A stretch of 64,000 nt of DNA. Source: Anoxynatronum buryatiense. Its GTDB lineage: Bacteria; Bacillota; Clostridia; Peptostreptococcales; Tindalliaceae. The stretch's first letter is position 1. Each line of letters begins with the position of its first letter. The stretch is taken from positions 124,001 through 188,000 of the forward strand of contig NZ_FXUF01000007.1 of the NCBI RefSeq assembly GCF_900182905.1, written 5' to 3'. Positions 18,484 through 27,094 of this stretch are shown here, in pieces. Position numbers and translations under genes: made by a program. The notes beneath the pieces are model-generated. The model saw only the letters and a program-made list of their open reading frames with translations, was not told the DNA's origin and searched no databases.

Positions 18484-18532
18484 ACTGGATAGTCATTGTT
18501 CCAGAGAGAAGTTCATAAGCAGCATTTGAAAA

Positions 18533-18577
18533 CAACCCCTGCCAAAAGCCCGGTAACAAAAGCTTTGGCAGGGGTTG
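18533..18577. terminator. Strong hairpin after glutathione peroxidase
   Basis: CAACCCCTGCCAAA pairs perfectly with TTTGGCAGGGGTTG around a 17-base loop. No T-run follows on the plus strand (TGACGG), so it may act as a 3' stabiliser or weak terminator. Confidence 0.55.
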
Positions 18578-18844
18578 TGACGGTATTTGGACAACAATCC
18601 GGCATCTCCTTAACAAAATAATGACAGGCTTTTTACCTGATCTTAACGCAGCGGGCCGCCACCGCTGGTACAATAAAAGCGATCAGTCAAGCGATCAAAA
18701 ACTCAACATCATGGGTCGGAGAAAACAGAGTAACCTGTGAGAGGAGTCATGCAACAGTGACCACGATTTGCAGCAGCAGACCACAGAAACCCTGGTGGAG
18801 ATGTTTTCATCAAGGGAAGAAGGGGAAGGCTGAAGCAGAACAGT

Positions 18845-18883
18845 GGTTGTGGTGCAAACGACCATCTCCCCGGTTGCTTTTTT
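18845..18883 (+). promoter_or_regulatory. Candidate attenuator ahead of the HAD-glpP operon
   Basis: A small terminator stem CGACC (18859-18863)/GGTTG (18872-18876) is followed by six T. The 5' arm can instead pair with GGTTGT at 18845-18850 (ACGACC 18858-18863), giving a mutually exclusive antiterminator. This fits control by the GlpP antiterminator encoded in the operon. Elsewhere in 18484-19053 I see no gene. Confidence 0.4.
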
Positions 18884-19053
18884 AGTGTCATTAAACAGGT
18901 GGTGCATCGCAGGGGAAGGCGCGTTTGCAAAGTGGGTTTGAAGCAGATCGCTCAGCAAATCATTGTCACAGACCAGTGAAGCAAAACCAGAAAAAACCAT
19001 TTCAGAAAACAACAGGCGCCGGCAGAATGGCCTGCGTTGAGGGAGGAAAGAAG

Positions 19054-20052
19054 GTGAAAGAGTACGCCACGTATCTATTTGATATTGACGGGACGCTGCT
19101 TCGCCAAAATCGGGTGTTGAATGGAGTGGATCATTTTTTAAAAAGACTGCGGAACCGGCAAAAACAGGTTCTTTTTGTCACCAATACCCCTCTGCAAACA
19201 GGGAAAATGCTGGCGACAAAGCTGAACCGTCTGGGCATTCAGGCGGCAGAAAGCGAAATTGTCACACCGGTGGATGCCCTCCACCAGTATCTTCATTTTC
19301 AGGCATGTCCACAACTGACACCACCACAGCAACAACAGGCCCAATCACAGGCCCGGCATCAGTCACAGCTACAAGATCGACCACAGCCTCAGCAACAACA
19401 AACCCAAACACAGATCCATCCACAACAACAGGCTCAATCACAGGCCCGGCCACAAAATCAGCCACAGCCGGTGAGGCTGTTGGGCGTGATTCATCCTGAA
19501 GTGGCAAAAGAAATCAGCCGCCGGGGCTGGACCATTGACCACGTGGCAGCGGCGGGAAACCGCCGGGAGTATACCCATGTCTTACTGGGCATGTACATGG
19601 AACTGGACTGCCGTCAACTGGCAAAAGGGTTGCAGCAGCTTGACAGGGGAGCACACCTGCTGGTGATGAATCCCGATGTGTACTGTCCGGTTGAGCAGGG
19701 CCGCATTCTTGACAGCGGGGCCCTCAGCAAACTGTACGAAGCCTGTATTCCCCATGAGCCGGTTTTCCTGGGAAAACCACTCCGCTGGATGCAGCAGGCC
19801 GTTAAAGAAAAACTAACCGCACCGCCGGCCCAGTGCCTTTTTGTGGGAGATTCCCCCTATACCGATATGCCCATGGGCCGGGCGCTGGAAATGGACACCC
19901 TGTTTCTGCGTAGCGGCATCACCGAGTTCATGGATGACCGGCCGCAGGTGGAAGCCACCTACACCTACGCTTCCATGGAACACCTGCCCCTGCCGGAGCC
20001 GGTATCGGGGTCAGTCAGCCTGACAGTAAACAGGAAGGGAGAGCCGGCATGA
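19054..20052 (+). CDS. HAD-IIA family phosphatase with a Gln-rich insertion
   Basis: 332 residues from GTG 19054 (GGGAGG upstream). Motif I is FDIDGTLL, motif II LFVTNTP, the Lys of motif III in LGKPLRWMQQAV, and motif IV in FVGDSPYTDMPMG, so the enzyme looks catalytically complete. It resembles NagD/phosphoglycolate or glycerol-phosphate phosphatases. Between ~84 and 139 a Gln/Pro/Ala-rich stretch interrupts the cap region; its DNA includes a 26-bp direct repeat (19332-19357 and 19425-19450). The stop overlaps the glpP start (ATGA), and with the downstream ugp genes this suggests removal of phosphate from glycerol 3-phosphate or a related ester. Confidence 0.85.
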   Translation: MKEYATYLFDIDGTLLRQNRVLNGVDHFLKRLRNRQKQVLFVTNTPLQTGKMLATKLNRLGIQAAESEIVTPVDALHQYLHFQACPQLTPPQQQQAQSQARHQSQLQDRPQPQQQQTQTQIHPQQQAQSQARPQNQPQPVRLLGVIHPEVAKEISRRGWTIDHVAAAGNRREYTHVLLGMYMELDCRQLAKGLQQLDRGAHLLVMNPDVYCPVEQGRILDSGALSKLYEACIPHEPVFLGKPLRWMQQAVKEKLTAPPAQCLFVGDSPYTDMPMGRALEMDTLFLRSGITEFMDDRPQVEATYTYASMEHLPLPEPVSGSVSLTVNRKGEPA

Positions 20053-20603
20053 TGACACACCAACAGGAAGTGATTGCCACCATCCACGATCACCAGGGGC
20101 TGGTCCAGGCACTGGGCTATTCTCAGGTAAAAACCCTGTTTGTCATGAACGGGGATCTCATGAGTTTGGCAGACACCATTGCCACCATTCACAAAGCACA
20201 GCGCCGGGTTTTTCTCCATGTGGATTTTATTCAGGGGCTGGCCACCGATGCCAAGGGCCTGGAGTACGTGGCGCAGCGGCTGAAACCAAACGGCATCATC
20301 ACCACCCGAAGCCAGGTGGTGCAACTGGCGAAAAAACACGGGCTGATCACAGTGCAGCGGCTGTTTCTCATCGACACCGGGGGCCTTCAGGCGGGCATCA
20401 AAAACCTGCGCCACAGCCAGCCCGATGCTGTGGAGGTAATGCCGGGAGTGATTCCCCGGGTGATCAGGGAACTGCGACAGTCCCTCACCCTGCCCTTAAT
20501 CGTCGGCGGGCTCATTCATCAGCGGGAAGAAATTCAGATGGCCTTTGATGCCGGTGCCGACGCGGTTTCACTCAGTGGATTTCAATGCTGGTATCAACAA
20601 TAA
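20049..20603 (+). CDS. glpP: GlpP-family glycerol-3-phosphate-responsive antiterminator
   Basis: 184 residues, full length. The TIM-barrel-like GlpP family is recognised by FLHVDFIQGLATDAKGLEYV, NGIITTRSQVVQLAKKHGL, QRLFLIDTGGL and DAVEVMPGVIPRVI. In Bacillus, GlpP with glycerol 3-phosphate binds the mRNA leader and prevents termination of glp genes. Translation is coupled to the HAD gene by a 4-base overlap. A candidate leader attenuator lies upstream of that gene, and the glycerol-phosphate-type ABC transporter genes follow. Confidence 0.92.
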   Translation: MMTHQQEVIATIHDHQGLVQALGYSQVKTLFVMNGDLMSLADTIATIHKAQRRVFLHVDFIQGLATDAKGLEYVAQRLKPNGIITTRSQVVQLAKKHGLITVQRLFLIDTGGLQAGIKNLRHSQPDAVEVMPGVIPRVIRELRQSLTLPLIVGGLIHQREEIQMAFDAGADAVSLSGFQCWYQQ

Positions 20604-20696
20604 CAGCACTAACAATTGGATAGGAGTTGCGTATCAACAACATGTCATGAGTCACGTATCAACAACACGGGAACACCAGAACGAAAGGGGATTCAT

Positions 20697-22010
20697 ATGA
20701 TCAAGAAAAGCAAACACTGGATCGTGCTCTTATTGCTGTTAACCCTGCTGGCAGGCTGTGGTGCCAGTGCCGGTCAAAGTACCGGAGGTGCCGGCGCCCC
20801 GGTGGAAATCACCTTCTATTACCCCATCGCCGTGGGAGGCCCCCTCACCAGTGTCATTGAAAAAATGGCCGCAGATTTCATGGCAGAGTACCCCGACATT
20901 AAAGTCAATCCCGTTTTCACCGGCAGCTACGCCGAAACCATGGTCACTGCCCAAACTGCCATTCAGGGGAAAGAGTCACCTGAACTGGCCGTGCTCCTTT
21001 CCACCGAACTTTACACCCTGCTGGACATGGATGCCATCATCCCTCTGGATGACCTCATCCAACAACATGGAGGCGAAGCCTATCTCAACGATTTTTACCC
21101 GGCCTTCATGGAGAACTCTCAAACAGGCGGCAGCACCTGGGGCATTCCCTTTCAAAGAAGCACCATTGTTCTTTACTACAACAAAGAAGCTTTTCGTGAA
21201 GCCGGTCTCGACCCGGAGCGCCCACCTCAAAACTGGGATGAACTCATTGAATATGCCGAAAAACTCACCGTGAAAAACACTGCCGGCGAAGTGGAACGCT
21301 GGGGCCTTGAAATTCCCACTTCCGGGTTCCCCTACTGGCTCTTTCAGGGATTTGCCCTTCAGAATGGTAAAAACCTGATGAGTGACGACGGGAAACAAGT
21401 CTATTTTGACACCCCCGGCAATGTGGAAGCTTTGCAATTGTGGATCGACCTGGCCCACAAATACGAAGTGATGCCCAAAGACATTATTGACTGGGCCACC
21501 GTGCCAGGCACCTTTGCAGAAGGTAAAAGCGCCATGATGTACCACACCACCGGTAACCTGACCAATGTGCGCAACAACGCCAACTTCGAATTCGGAGTGG
21601 CCTACATGCCCGCCAAACAGCAATTTGGAAGCCCCACCGGCGGCGGTAACTTCTACATCTTCAAAGACATATCGCCCGAAAAACAGGCAGCCGCCTGGCA
21701 GTTCATCGAATGGGTCACCCAGCCTGAACGGGCAGCCCAGTGGAGCATCGACACCGGATACGTAGCCACCCGGGCATCTTCCTATGAAACAGAGCTGATG
21801 AAAACCTATGTGGCCGATTTCCCCCAGGCCGCCGTGGCAAGAGACCAGCTGGAATACGCCGCAGCAGAGTTGTCCACTCACAGCAATGGAGAAGTATACA
21901 AAGCCATCAATGACAACCTGCAGGCTGCCATTGTGGGGCAGTTATCACCGGCAGAAGCGTTGAAGCGGGCGCAGCAGGAAGCAGAAGCCATTCTGGCTCC
22001 TTTTCAGTAG
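20697..22010 (+). CDS. ugpB: ABC transporter sugar/glycerol-3-phosphate-binding lipoprotein
   Basis: 437 residues; lipobox LLAGCGAS after a hydrophobic signal. The extracytoplasmic body is of the UgpB/MalE class (VEITFYYPIAVGGPLT, FMAEYPDIKVNP, WGIPFQRSTIVLYYNKEAF, GGGNFYIFKDISPEKQAAAWQFIEW). The GlpP gene upstream makes glycerol 3-phosphate or a glycerophosphodiester the likely ligand. Start at 20697 follows AAAGGGG. A 320-base gap with a large stem-loop separates it from the permeases, consistent with higher expression of the binding protein. Confidence 0.85.
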   Translation: MIKKSKHWIVLLLLLTLLAGCGASAGQSTGGAGAPVEITFYYPIAVGGPLTSVIEKMAADFMAEYPDIKVNPVFTGSYAETMVTAQTAIQGKESPELAVLLSTELYTLLDMDAIIPLDDLIQQHGGEAYLNDFYPAFMENSQTGGSTWGIPFQRSTIVLYYNKEAFREAGLDPERPPQNWDELIEYAEKLTVKNTAGEVERWGLEIPTSGFPYWLFQGFALQNGKNLMSDDGKQVYFDTPGNVEALQLWIDLAHKYEVMPKDIIDWATVPGTFAEGKSAMMYHTTGNLTNVRNNANFEFGVAYMPAKQQFGSPTGGGNFYIFKDISPEKQAAAWQFIEWVTQPERAAQWSIDTGYVATRASSYETELMKTYVADFPQAAVARDQLEYAAAELSTHSNGEVYKAINDNLQAAIVGQLSPAEALKRAQQEAEAILAPFQ

Positions 22011-22088
22011 CAAGTTCGCAAGCAAGCGCGTAAACAACCTCGAAAGCAGCGTTGTAAATTGATCCACAGGCAAGGCTGCAAACTGTCC

Positions 22089-22124
22089 GCAAACAGGCTT
22101 GCAAACAGGCCCGCAAACAGGCAT
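22089..22124. repeat. 12-bp tandem repeat (3 units) after ugpB
   Basis: GCAAACAGGCNN three times, preceded by looser GCAAG/GCAAA units from 22010. No gene in the 22011-22329 gap. Confidence 0.8.
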
Positions 22125-22201
22125 GCTGATTCCCTGGATAATTCACCCGCTTATAAAGTCATCCAAGGGTGAGCTGAATCACACGAAGGGCAGCAAAATC
22201 C

Positions 22202-22245
22202 CTCAGTCGAAGTGCCGACTTTATGCAGTCGGTGTTTCGGCTGAG
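22202..22245 (+). promoter_or_regulatory. Intercistronic stem-loop between ugpB and ugpA
   Basis: CTCAGTCGAAGTGCCGACT pairs with AGTCGGTGTTTCGGCTGAG around a short loop. No T-run follows, so it more likely protects the binding-protein mRNA end, as in other ABC operons, than terminates. Confidence 0.55.
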
Positions 22246-22329
22246 AACTTATTACAAAAGATCTTATTTCAAAGAGAAATAAGAAAAACTTGAGGTAAAA
22301 AATAAAGGAATCAAAAAAGGAGGTACCAG

Positions 22330-23223
22330 ATGAGGAACCTGCTACGACATCAAAGCTTTCAGGTGAACCTGCATGCCTGGTTGCTACTGCTGCCTTCCCT
22401 CATCTTCCTCTCCCTCTTTACCTTCTATCCCATTATCAGTACGGTGTGGCTCAGCTTCTTTCGCCTTGATCTGAGTACACCGTCAGCAGTTTTTAACGGA
22501 ATAGGAAACTATCAGAGGTTGCTGGAAGACGCCATTTTTATCAAAACCCTGAAAAACAACCTGTGGTTTGCCGCGGGCACCATCCCCGCCAGTATGGGCC
22601 TGGGAATGGTGATGGCTCTGGCTCTGAACAAAGCCATGGTGGGCCGCAGCTGGCTGCGCACCTTTGTATTTTATCCCACGGTGATTCCCATGATCGCCAT
22701 CGCCAACATCTGGATGTTCCTCTACACCCCTGAGTATGGCCTGCTAAATCAGGTGCTGGGGCTGGCAGGCGTGGGCCGCATCAACTGGCTGGGCAGCCCG
22801 GGAACTGTCATGTGGGCCATGATTGCCATGACAGTGTGGAAAGAATCCGGTTTTTATATGATTTTTTACCTGGCGGGGCTGCAGAACATCCCCCGGGAAC
22901 TGTACGAAGCGGCAGAAATGGATGGTGCACCGGGAATCTCAGTCTTTCGACACATCACCTTTCCTCTCCTCATGCCCACCCACCTCTTCGTTTTCATCAT
23001 TTCACTCACCAATGCCTTCAAACTGGTGGATCACCTGGTGATCATGACCCAGGGAGGCCCCAACAATGCCAGCAATCTGCTGCTTTACTACATTTATGAA
23101 ACCGCCTTCAATTACTGGAACCAGGGGTATGCATCGGCTCTGACAGTGGTGATGCTCACCATCATGCTCACCATAGCCGCTATACAGTTTTTCACCACAG
23201 ACCGAAAGATCCACTACAGTTAG
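22330..23223 (+). CDS. ugpA: ABC transporter permease, UgpA type
   Basis: 297-residue inner-membrane permease with six predicted helices. The EAA loop that docks the ATPase is visible in ELYEAAEMDGAPGISVFRHITFPLLMP. The N-terminal LLLLPSLIFLSLFTFYPI is typical of MalF/UgpA-type carbohydrate permeases. Preceded by AAAGGAGG; ugpE follows after 13 bases. Substrate inferred from the GlpP neighbour. Confidence 0.87.
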   Translation: MRNLLRHQSFQVNLHAWLLLLPSLIFLSLFTFYPIISTVWLSFFRLDLSTPSAVFNGIGNYQRLLEDAIFIKTLKNNLWFAAGTIPASMGLGMVMALALNKAMVGRSWLRTFVFYPTVIPMIAIANIWMFLYTPEYGLLNQVLGLAGVGRINWLGSPGTVMWAMIAMTVWKESGFYMIFYLAGLQNIPRELYEAAEMDGAPGISVFRHITFPLLMPTHLFVFIISLTNAFKLVDHLVIMTQGGPNNASNLLLYYIYETAFNYWNQGYASALTVVMLTIMLTIAAIQFFTTDRKIHYS

Positions 23224-23236
23224 GAGGCATGAAGTC

Positions 23237-24037
23237 ATGCGAAAAATCAGCCATTTAATTATGACACTGGTGGCTTTTCTGTGGGCAGTGCCCCTTCTGT
23301 GGATGGTGGCCACCGCCTTTCGGCCCAAACACCTGGCCACCCGCATCAGCGTCGAAGGCCCCCTCACCCTGCAAAATTTTGCGGAAGCCTGGCAATTGGC
23401 CCCTTTTCCCATTTATTACCGCAATACCCTCATCATCGTGCTGGGCATTCTGGCCGTACAGCTGGTCACCGCCACCCTGGCAGCATACGCCTTTGCCCGC
23501 CTGGAATTTAAAGGCAAAAACCTGCTGTTCATCCTGGTGCTGGTGCAGCTGATGATTCCCACCGACATCCTCATATTCCCCAACTACCGTATTTTGCGGG
23601 AACTGTCACTTCTGAATACCCGGCTGGGAATCATGATTCCTTATTTTGCCACCGCTTTTGGCATCTTTCTCATGCGCCAGACCTTTAAGAGCGTTCCCTA
23701 TGAACTGGAAGAAGCCGCCCGGCTGGACGGCTGCAACTTATTGCAGCGCATCTGGCATATTTATGTGCCCCTGGCAAAACCCACCTACATCGCCTTTGGA
23801 CTGGTGTCGGTGAGTCACCACTGGAGCAATTTCCTCTGGCCTCTCATCGTCACCAAAGATGTGGCCGTCAGACCCCTCACTGTGGGGCTGTCCATTTTTG
23901 CCAAATCCTTTGAAACCGGTGCCCAGTGGGCCCAGGTGTCGGCAGCCACCCTGCTGGTGATCTTTCCCCTGCTGCTGGCTTTCTTCTTTTTCCAGCGGCA
24001 GTTCATCAGCAGCTTCATGCAATCGGGGATAAAATAG
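23237..24037 (+). CDS. ugpE: ABC transporter permease, UgpE type
   Basis: 266 residues with six predicted helices. The EAA motif appears as ELEEAARLDGCNLLQRIWHIYVPLAKP. It pairs with UgpA to form the channel. The operon is then interrupted by ~700 bases containing the 21-bp-phased array before the ATPase gene, an unusual separation. Confidence 0.87.
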   Translation: MRKISHLIMTLVAFLWAVPLLWMVATAFRPKHLATRISVEGPLTLQNFAEAWQLAPFPIYYRNTLIIVLGILAVQLVTATLAAYAFARLEFKGKNLLFILVLVQLMIPTDILIFPNYRILRELSLLNTRLGIMIPYFATAFGIFLMRQTFKSVPYELEEAARLDGCNLLQRIWHIYVPLAKPTYIAFGLVSVSHHWSNFLWPLIVTKDVAVRPLTVGLSIFAKSFETGAQWAQVSAATLLVIFPLLLAFFFFQRQFISSFMQSGIK

Positions 24038-24144
24038 CACACAGCCACGCCACCGGAGAAAGAGCCGCCACACAAGGGGAGCCAACAAGGGAGCCACATA
24101 ACAAGAGCCGCTACATAAGGAGGCATTTCAGAGGCATGAAGAGT

Positions 24145-24428
24145 TTATCCATCGTGTTTTGACAGTTTTCCACAATAGCAGGCGTGATATCAACAGTAAA
24201 AAGCATTTTACCCACAAGAACAAAACATTTACTCACAGGAATAAATGATTTACCCACAAAAAAGATATCATTTATCCACAAATAAGACCTCATTTGCTCT
24301 TAAAGATAAGAAAGATACCCACACATAAGCGTGATTTACCCACAGAGAAGCGTGAAATATCCACAGAGACTAACGATTTACACACAGGAGAAATCGGGTT
24401 ATCAACAGAAAACAGTCACATATCCACA
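24145..24428 (+). repeat. Array of 13 DnaA-box-like 9-mers on a 21-bp pitch
   Basis: Sites related to TTATCCACA, all on the plus strand, start at 24145, 24166, 24187, 24208, 24229, 24250, 24272, 24315, 24336, 24357, 24378, 24399 and 24420. All intervals are 21 bases except one of 22 and one of 43 (one decayed position). Site 24272 is the perfect box; others are TTACCCACA, ATATCCACA, TTACTCACA, TTACACACA or TTATCAACA. The 12-base spacers vary. A 67-codon frame starting TTG at 24294 shows 7-residue repeats simply because 21 bases equal seven codons. The rest of the 24038-24741 gap has short GACACTGCA/AAGCCAATGAGAAA repeats and no gene. Confidence 0.9.
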
Positions 24429-24741
24429 ATTGACTGCTGGCATACGTGTTCTGCTAATATTACAGGCATGCGGCTTCTGCTGACACGACAAGCATGAGAA
24501 CTCAGTAGACACTGCAGACACTGCAGACACCACAAGTCTGTAAACACAGTTAACACCGCAAGTATCCAAACACTGCCGGCATGCAGGCATAAAGAACATG
24601 GCAGGTATCAAGACACCATCGAAGATGGAATCACCAAGATAAAGAAATTGATGTGCGCCCCAAGACAAAGCCAATGAGAAACCAACAAGAAAGCCAATGA
24701 GAAAACCAGCAACAAGATCAAGAATTAAAGGAGGCCCCGCA

Positions 24742-25851
24742 ATGGCAACCATTGAGTTAAAGCAGGTGAACAAAAGCTACGACAACCAGGTATCGGCAGT
24801 GGAAGATTTTTCCCTTACCATCGGTGAGAAAGAGTTTCTGGTGCTGGTGGGTCCCTCCGGGTGTGGAAAATCCACCACCCTGCGCATGATTGCCGGGTTG
24901 GAAACCATCACCCGGGGCGACCTGTACATCGACGGCGAAGCGGTGACCCACCGCCCTGCCAAAGAGCGAGACATTGCCATGGTGTTTCAGAACTACGCCC
25001 TGTATCCCCATATGAGCGCTTATGAAAATATGGTTTTTGGTCTGAAAATGAAGAAAGTGCCCCGGGAGGAAATCCAGCGGCGGGTGAAAGAGGCGGCGGT
25101 GATCTTAGATCTGGATGACCTGCTGCAACGAAAACCCAAAGAGCTTTCCGGCGGCCAGCGGCAGCGGGTGGCCCTGGGCCGGGCCATTGTGCGGGAGCCA
25201 AAAGCGTTTCTCATGGACGAACCCCTCTCCAATTTGGATGCTAAGCTGCGGGTGCAGATGCGTACCGAACTGAGCAAGCTGCACCAGCGGTTGCAGACCA
25301 TTTTTGTGTATGTGACCCACGACCAGGTGGAAGCCATGACCATGGCCGACCGCATCGTCATCATGAAAGACGGGCGCATTCAGCAGATTGGCACACCTGC
25401 CGAAGTCTACGAAACCCCGGCCAACGTGTTTGTGGGCGGGTTTATTGGATCACCCCCCATGAACTTCATGAAAGGCCAGGTGGTGCGGGAAGGGGATGCG
25501 CTGCAGCTGATCTGCGCCGGCGAAAAATGGCAGGCAGCGGGAAGCACAGCCACCCGACTGGCAGAAAGCGGGCTTCAGCAAGTAATGGTGGGCATCCGCC
25601 CCGAAAACATGCAGTTGGCAGAAACCGCCGCCGACAATGTTACCGACAGCGGCCACCAGCGGCTTCCCTTCCAGGTGGAAGTGGTGGAATATCTGGGCGC
25701 CAACATGCTGGTGCATGGCACCGTCGGTGATCACCGGTTGGTGGTAAGCCTGAATCATCGCCAGGGAGTGAAGGCGGGGGAATGCCGGCACCTGCTGGTG
25801 AACATGAACCAGATCCACTTCTTTCATCCTGAAACAGAGCTTCGGTTGTAG
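24742..25851 (+). CDS. ugpC: ABC transporter ATP-binding protein, UgpC/MsmK type
   Basis: 369 residues. Walker A GPSGCGKST, Q-loop VFQNYALYPHM, signature LSGGQRQRVALGRA, Walker B AFLMDEPLSNLD and the switch His in VTHDQVEAMT are all intact. The C-terminal ~120 residues form the OB-type regulatory domain of the MalK/UgpC group. Start 24742 follows AAGGAGG. It probably energises UgpAE; such ATPases can serve several carbohydrate transporters, which could explain separate transcription. Confidence 0.92.
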   Translation: MATIELKQVNKSYDNQVSAVEDFSLTIGEKEFLVLVGPSGCGKSTTLRMIAGLETITRGDLYIDGEAVTHRPAKERDIAMVFQNYALYPHMSAYENMVFGLKMKKVPREEIQRRVKEAAVILDLDDLLQRKPKELSGGQRQRVALGRAIVREPKAFLMDEPLSNLDAKLRVQMRTELSKLHQRLQTIFVYVTHDQVEAMTMADRIVIMKDGRIQQIGTPAEVYETPANVFVGGFIGSPPMNFMKGQVVREGDALQLICAGEKWQAAGSTATRLAESGLQQVMVGIRPENMQLAETAADNVTDSGHQRLPFQVEVVEYLGANMLVHGTVGDHRLVVSLNHRQGVKAGECRHLLVNMNQIHFFHPETELRL

Positions 25852-25902
25852 GGTTTCAGGCGGTTCAACAAATACCAGAGGGACGAAACTTGAAAAATAG
25901 AC

Positions 25903-25931
25903 TTGACAGATCACATCACCTCCTGTAAGAT
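25903..25931 (+). promoter_or_regulatory. Sigma-A-type promoter of the 4Fe-4S membrane protein
   Basis: TTGACA (25903-25908), 17 bases, TAAGAT (25926-25931). The ~65-base leader carries a CCCCC-AT-GGGGG hairpin at 25949-25960 ahead of the ribosome site AGGAGG; I could not match it to a riboswitch class. Confidence 0.6.
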
Positions 25932-26001
25932 AATGCCTGTGAGTGCCACCCCCATGGGGGGAGGGTTCGCAGATATTATTTTCTTAACAGGAGGTTTTTC
26001 C

Positions 26002-26877
26002 ATGACACAGCATCATACTTCACATAGTGAGACTCCCGCCACTCAGGCGGCTGCAAAGCCAGCTGCAAAGTCCTCAGCCAAGAACCCGGCCGCATCAAAG
26101 AAAAACACCTATCTGAAAGCCAACCGGGCATTTTCCCATTTGAGGAAATACGCCTGGATCTTCACCGTACTGGTGGCCATCGGCGGCCTGTGGGAACCAA
26201 AGCTGGGGCTGCTGGTCATCGGCATCATGGCCGGTCTTTCTGTCACTGCTTTTTTCAATGGCCGATACTGGTGTGGCAATGTGTGTCCCCATGGCAGTCT
26301 TTTTGACGTGGTGCTCATGCCCCTCAGCCAGAACAAAAAACTCCCCGGCTGGATCAGTTCCAAAACATTCATACTGGGCTTTTTTGCATTCTTCATGTTC
26401 AATTTTGGCCGCCGGGTTCTCATGGCCTGGCAGGCCTGGGGCAGCTATGATTTTCTTGACCGGCTGGGCTTTGTTTTCGTGGCCACCTACCTGGTGGTGA
26501 TGGTGCTGGGCAGCAGTGTGGCCCTGGCAGTGAATCCCCGGGTGTGGTGCCAGTTTTGCCCCATGGGCACCATGCAAAAGGGTGTCTATCATTTAGGTAA
26601 AATCACCGGCATCGCCGAAAAAACAGACACTAAAGTCACCATTTGCAGCATTGACAAATGTGTTTCCTGTGCCAAATGCGAAAAAGTGTGCCCCTTTCAA
26701 CTGTCTCCCTATGAAAACTTCGACGAAAACGGTCAGTTCAATGATGCCAACTGCATTAAGTGCCAGACCTGCGTGGCCAACTGCCCGGTGAAAGTGCTTT
26801 CCATGGAGAAGACTTCGGCCGTGGCAAAAAAAGCGGAGAAGATTTCCGGGGAAGAGGCTGACCAGAAGTCGGCATAA
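26002..26877 (+). CDS. Membrane 4Fe-4S electron-transfer protein (NapH/CcoG-like)
   Basis: 291 residues. A ~40-residue Ala/Lys/Ser-rich N-terminus precedes four or so transmembrane helices and two CxxxCP-type motifs at their ends (CGNVCPHG and CQFCPMG), as in NapH/YccM/CcoG. The C-terminal ferredoxin domain has two 4Fe-4S motifs (CVSCAKCEKVCP and CIKCQTCVANCP). It probably carries electrons between the membrane pool and a partner. No partner reductase is adjacent, so the role is open. Start at 26002 has CAGGAGG eight bases upstream. Confidence 0.85.
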   Translation: MTQHHTSHSETPATQAAAKPAAKSSAKNPAASKKNTYLKANRAFSHLRKYAWIFTVLVAIGGLWEPKLGLLVIGIMAGLSVTAFFNGRYWCGNVCPHGSLFDVVLMPLSQNKKLPGWISSKTFILGFFAFFMFNFGRRVLMAWQAWGSYDFLDRLGFVFVATYLVVMVLGSSVALAVNPRVWCQFCPMGTMQKGVYHLGKITGIAEKTDTKVTICSIDKCVSCAKCEKVCPFQLSPYENFDENGQFNDANCIKCQTCVANCPVKVLSMEKTSAVAKKAEKISGEEADQKSA

Positions 26878-27094
26878 GGTTTGTTGATGAGAGCAAGAAA
26901 GAATTTGGGGTATGATACACAATAAGTGCTACAGACGAGACAGGTGCTACAGGTTTTGATCGGTTTAATCGATGATCGCGTAGATGCGGCAGGTGGGATG
27001 ATAGGTCGCAATTGACGGGTGGTCGGCAGTGAAACATGGTGAACAGCAGGCGGCAGAGAAATGGAAAACAGGAACAGGAAGAGGGGGAAGGGCA

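Noticed and set aside
24145-24428. CRISPR array
   Set aside because: Repeat units are only 9 bases and degenerate, spacers 12 bases, and no cas gene is in the window.
24294-24497. 67-residue frame with seven-residue PTEKREI/STETNDL-like repeats
   Set aside because: The heptads are explained by the 21-bp pitch of the DnaA-box-like array. The start would be TTG without a ribosome site, and the frame does not cover the first half of the array.
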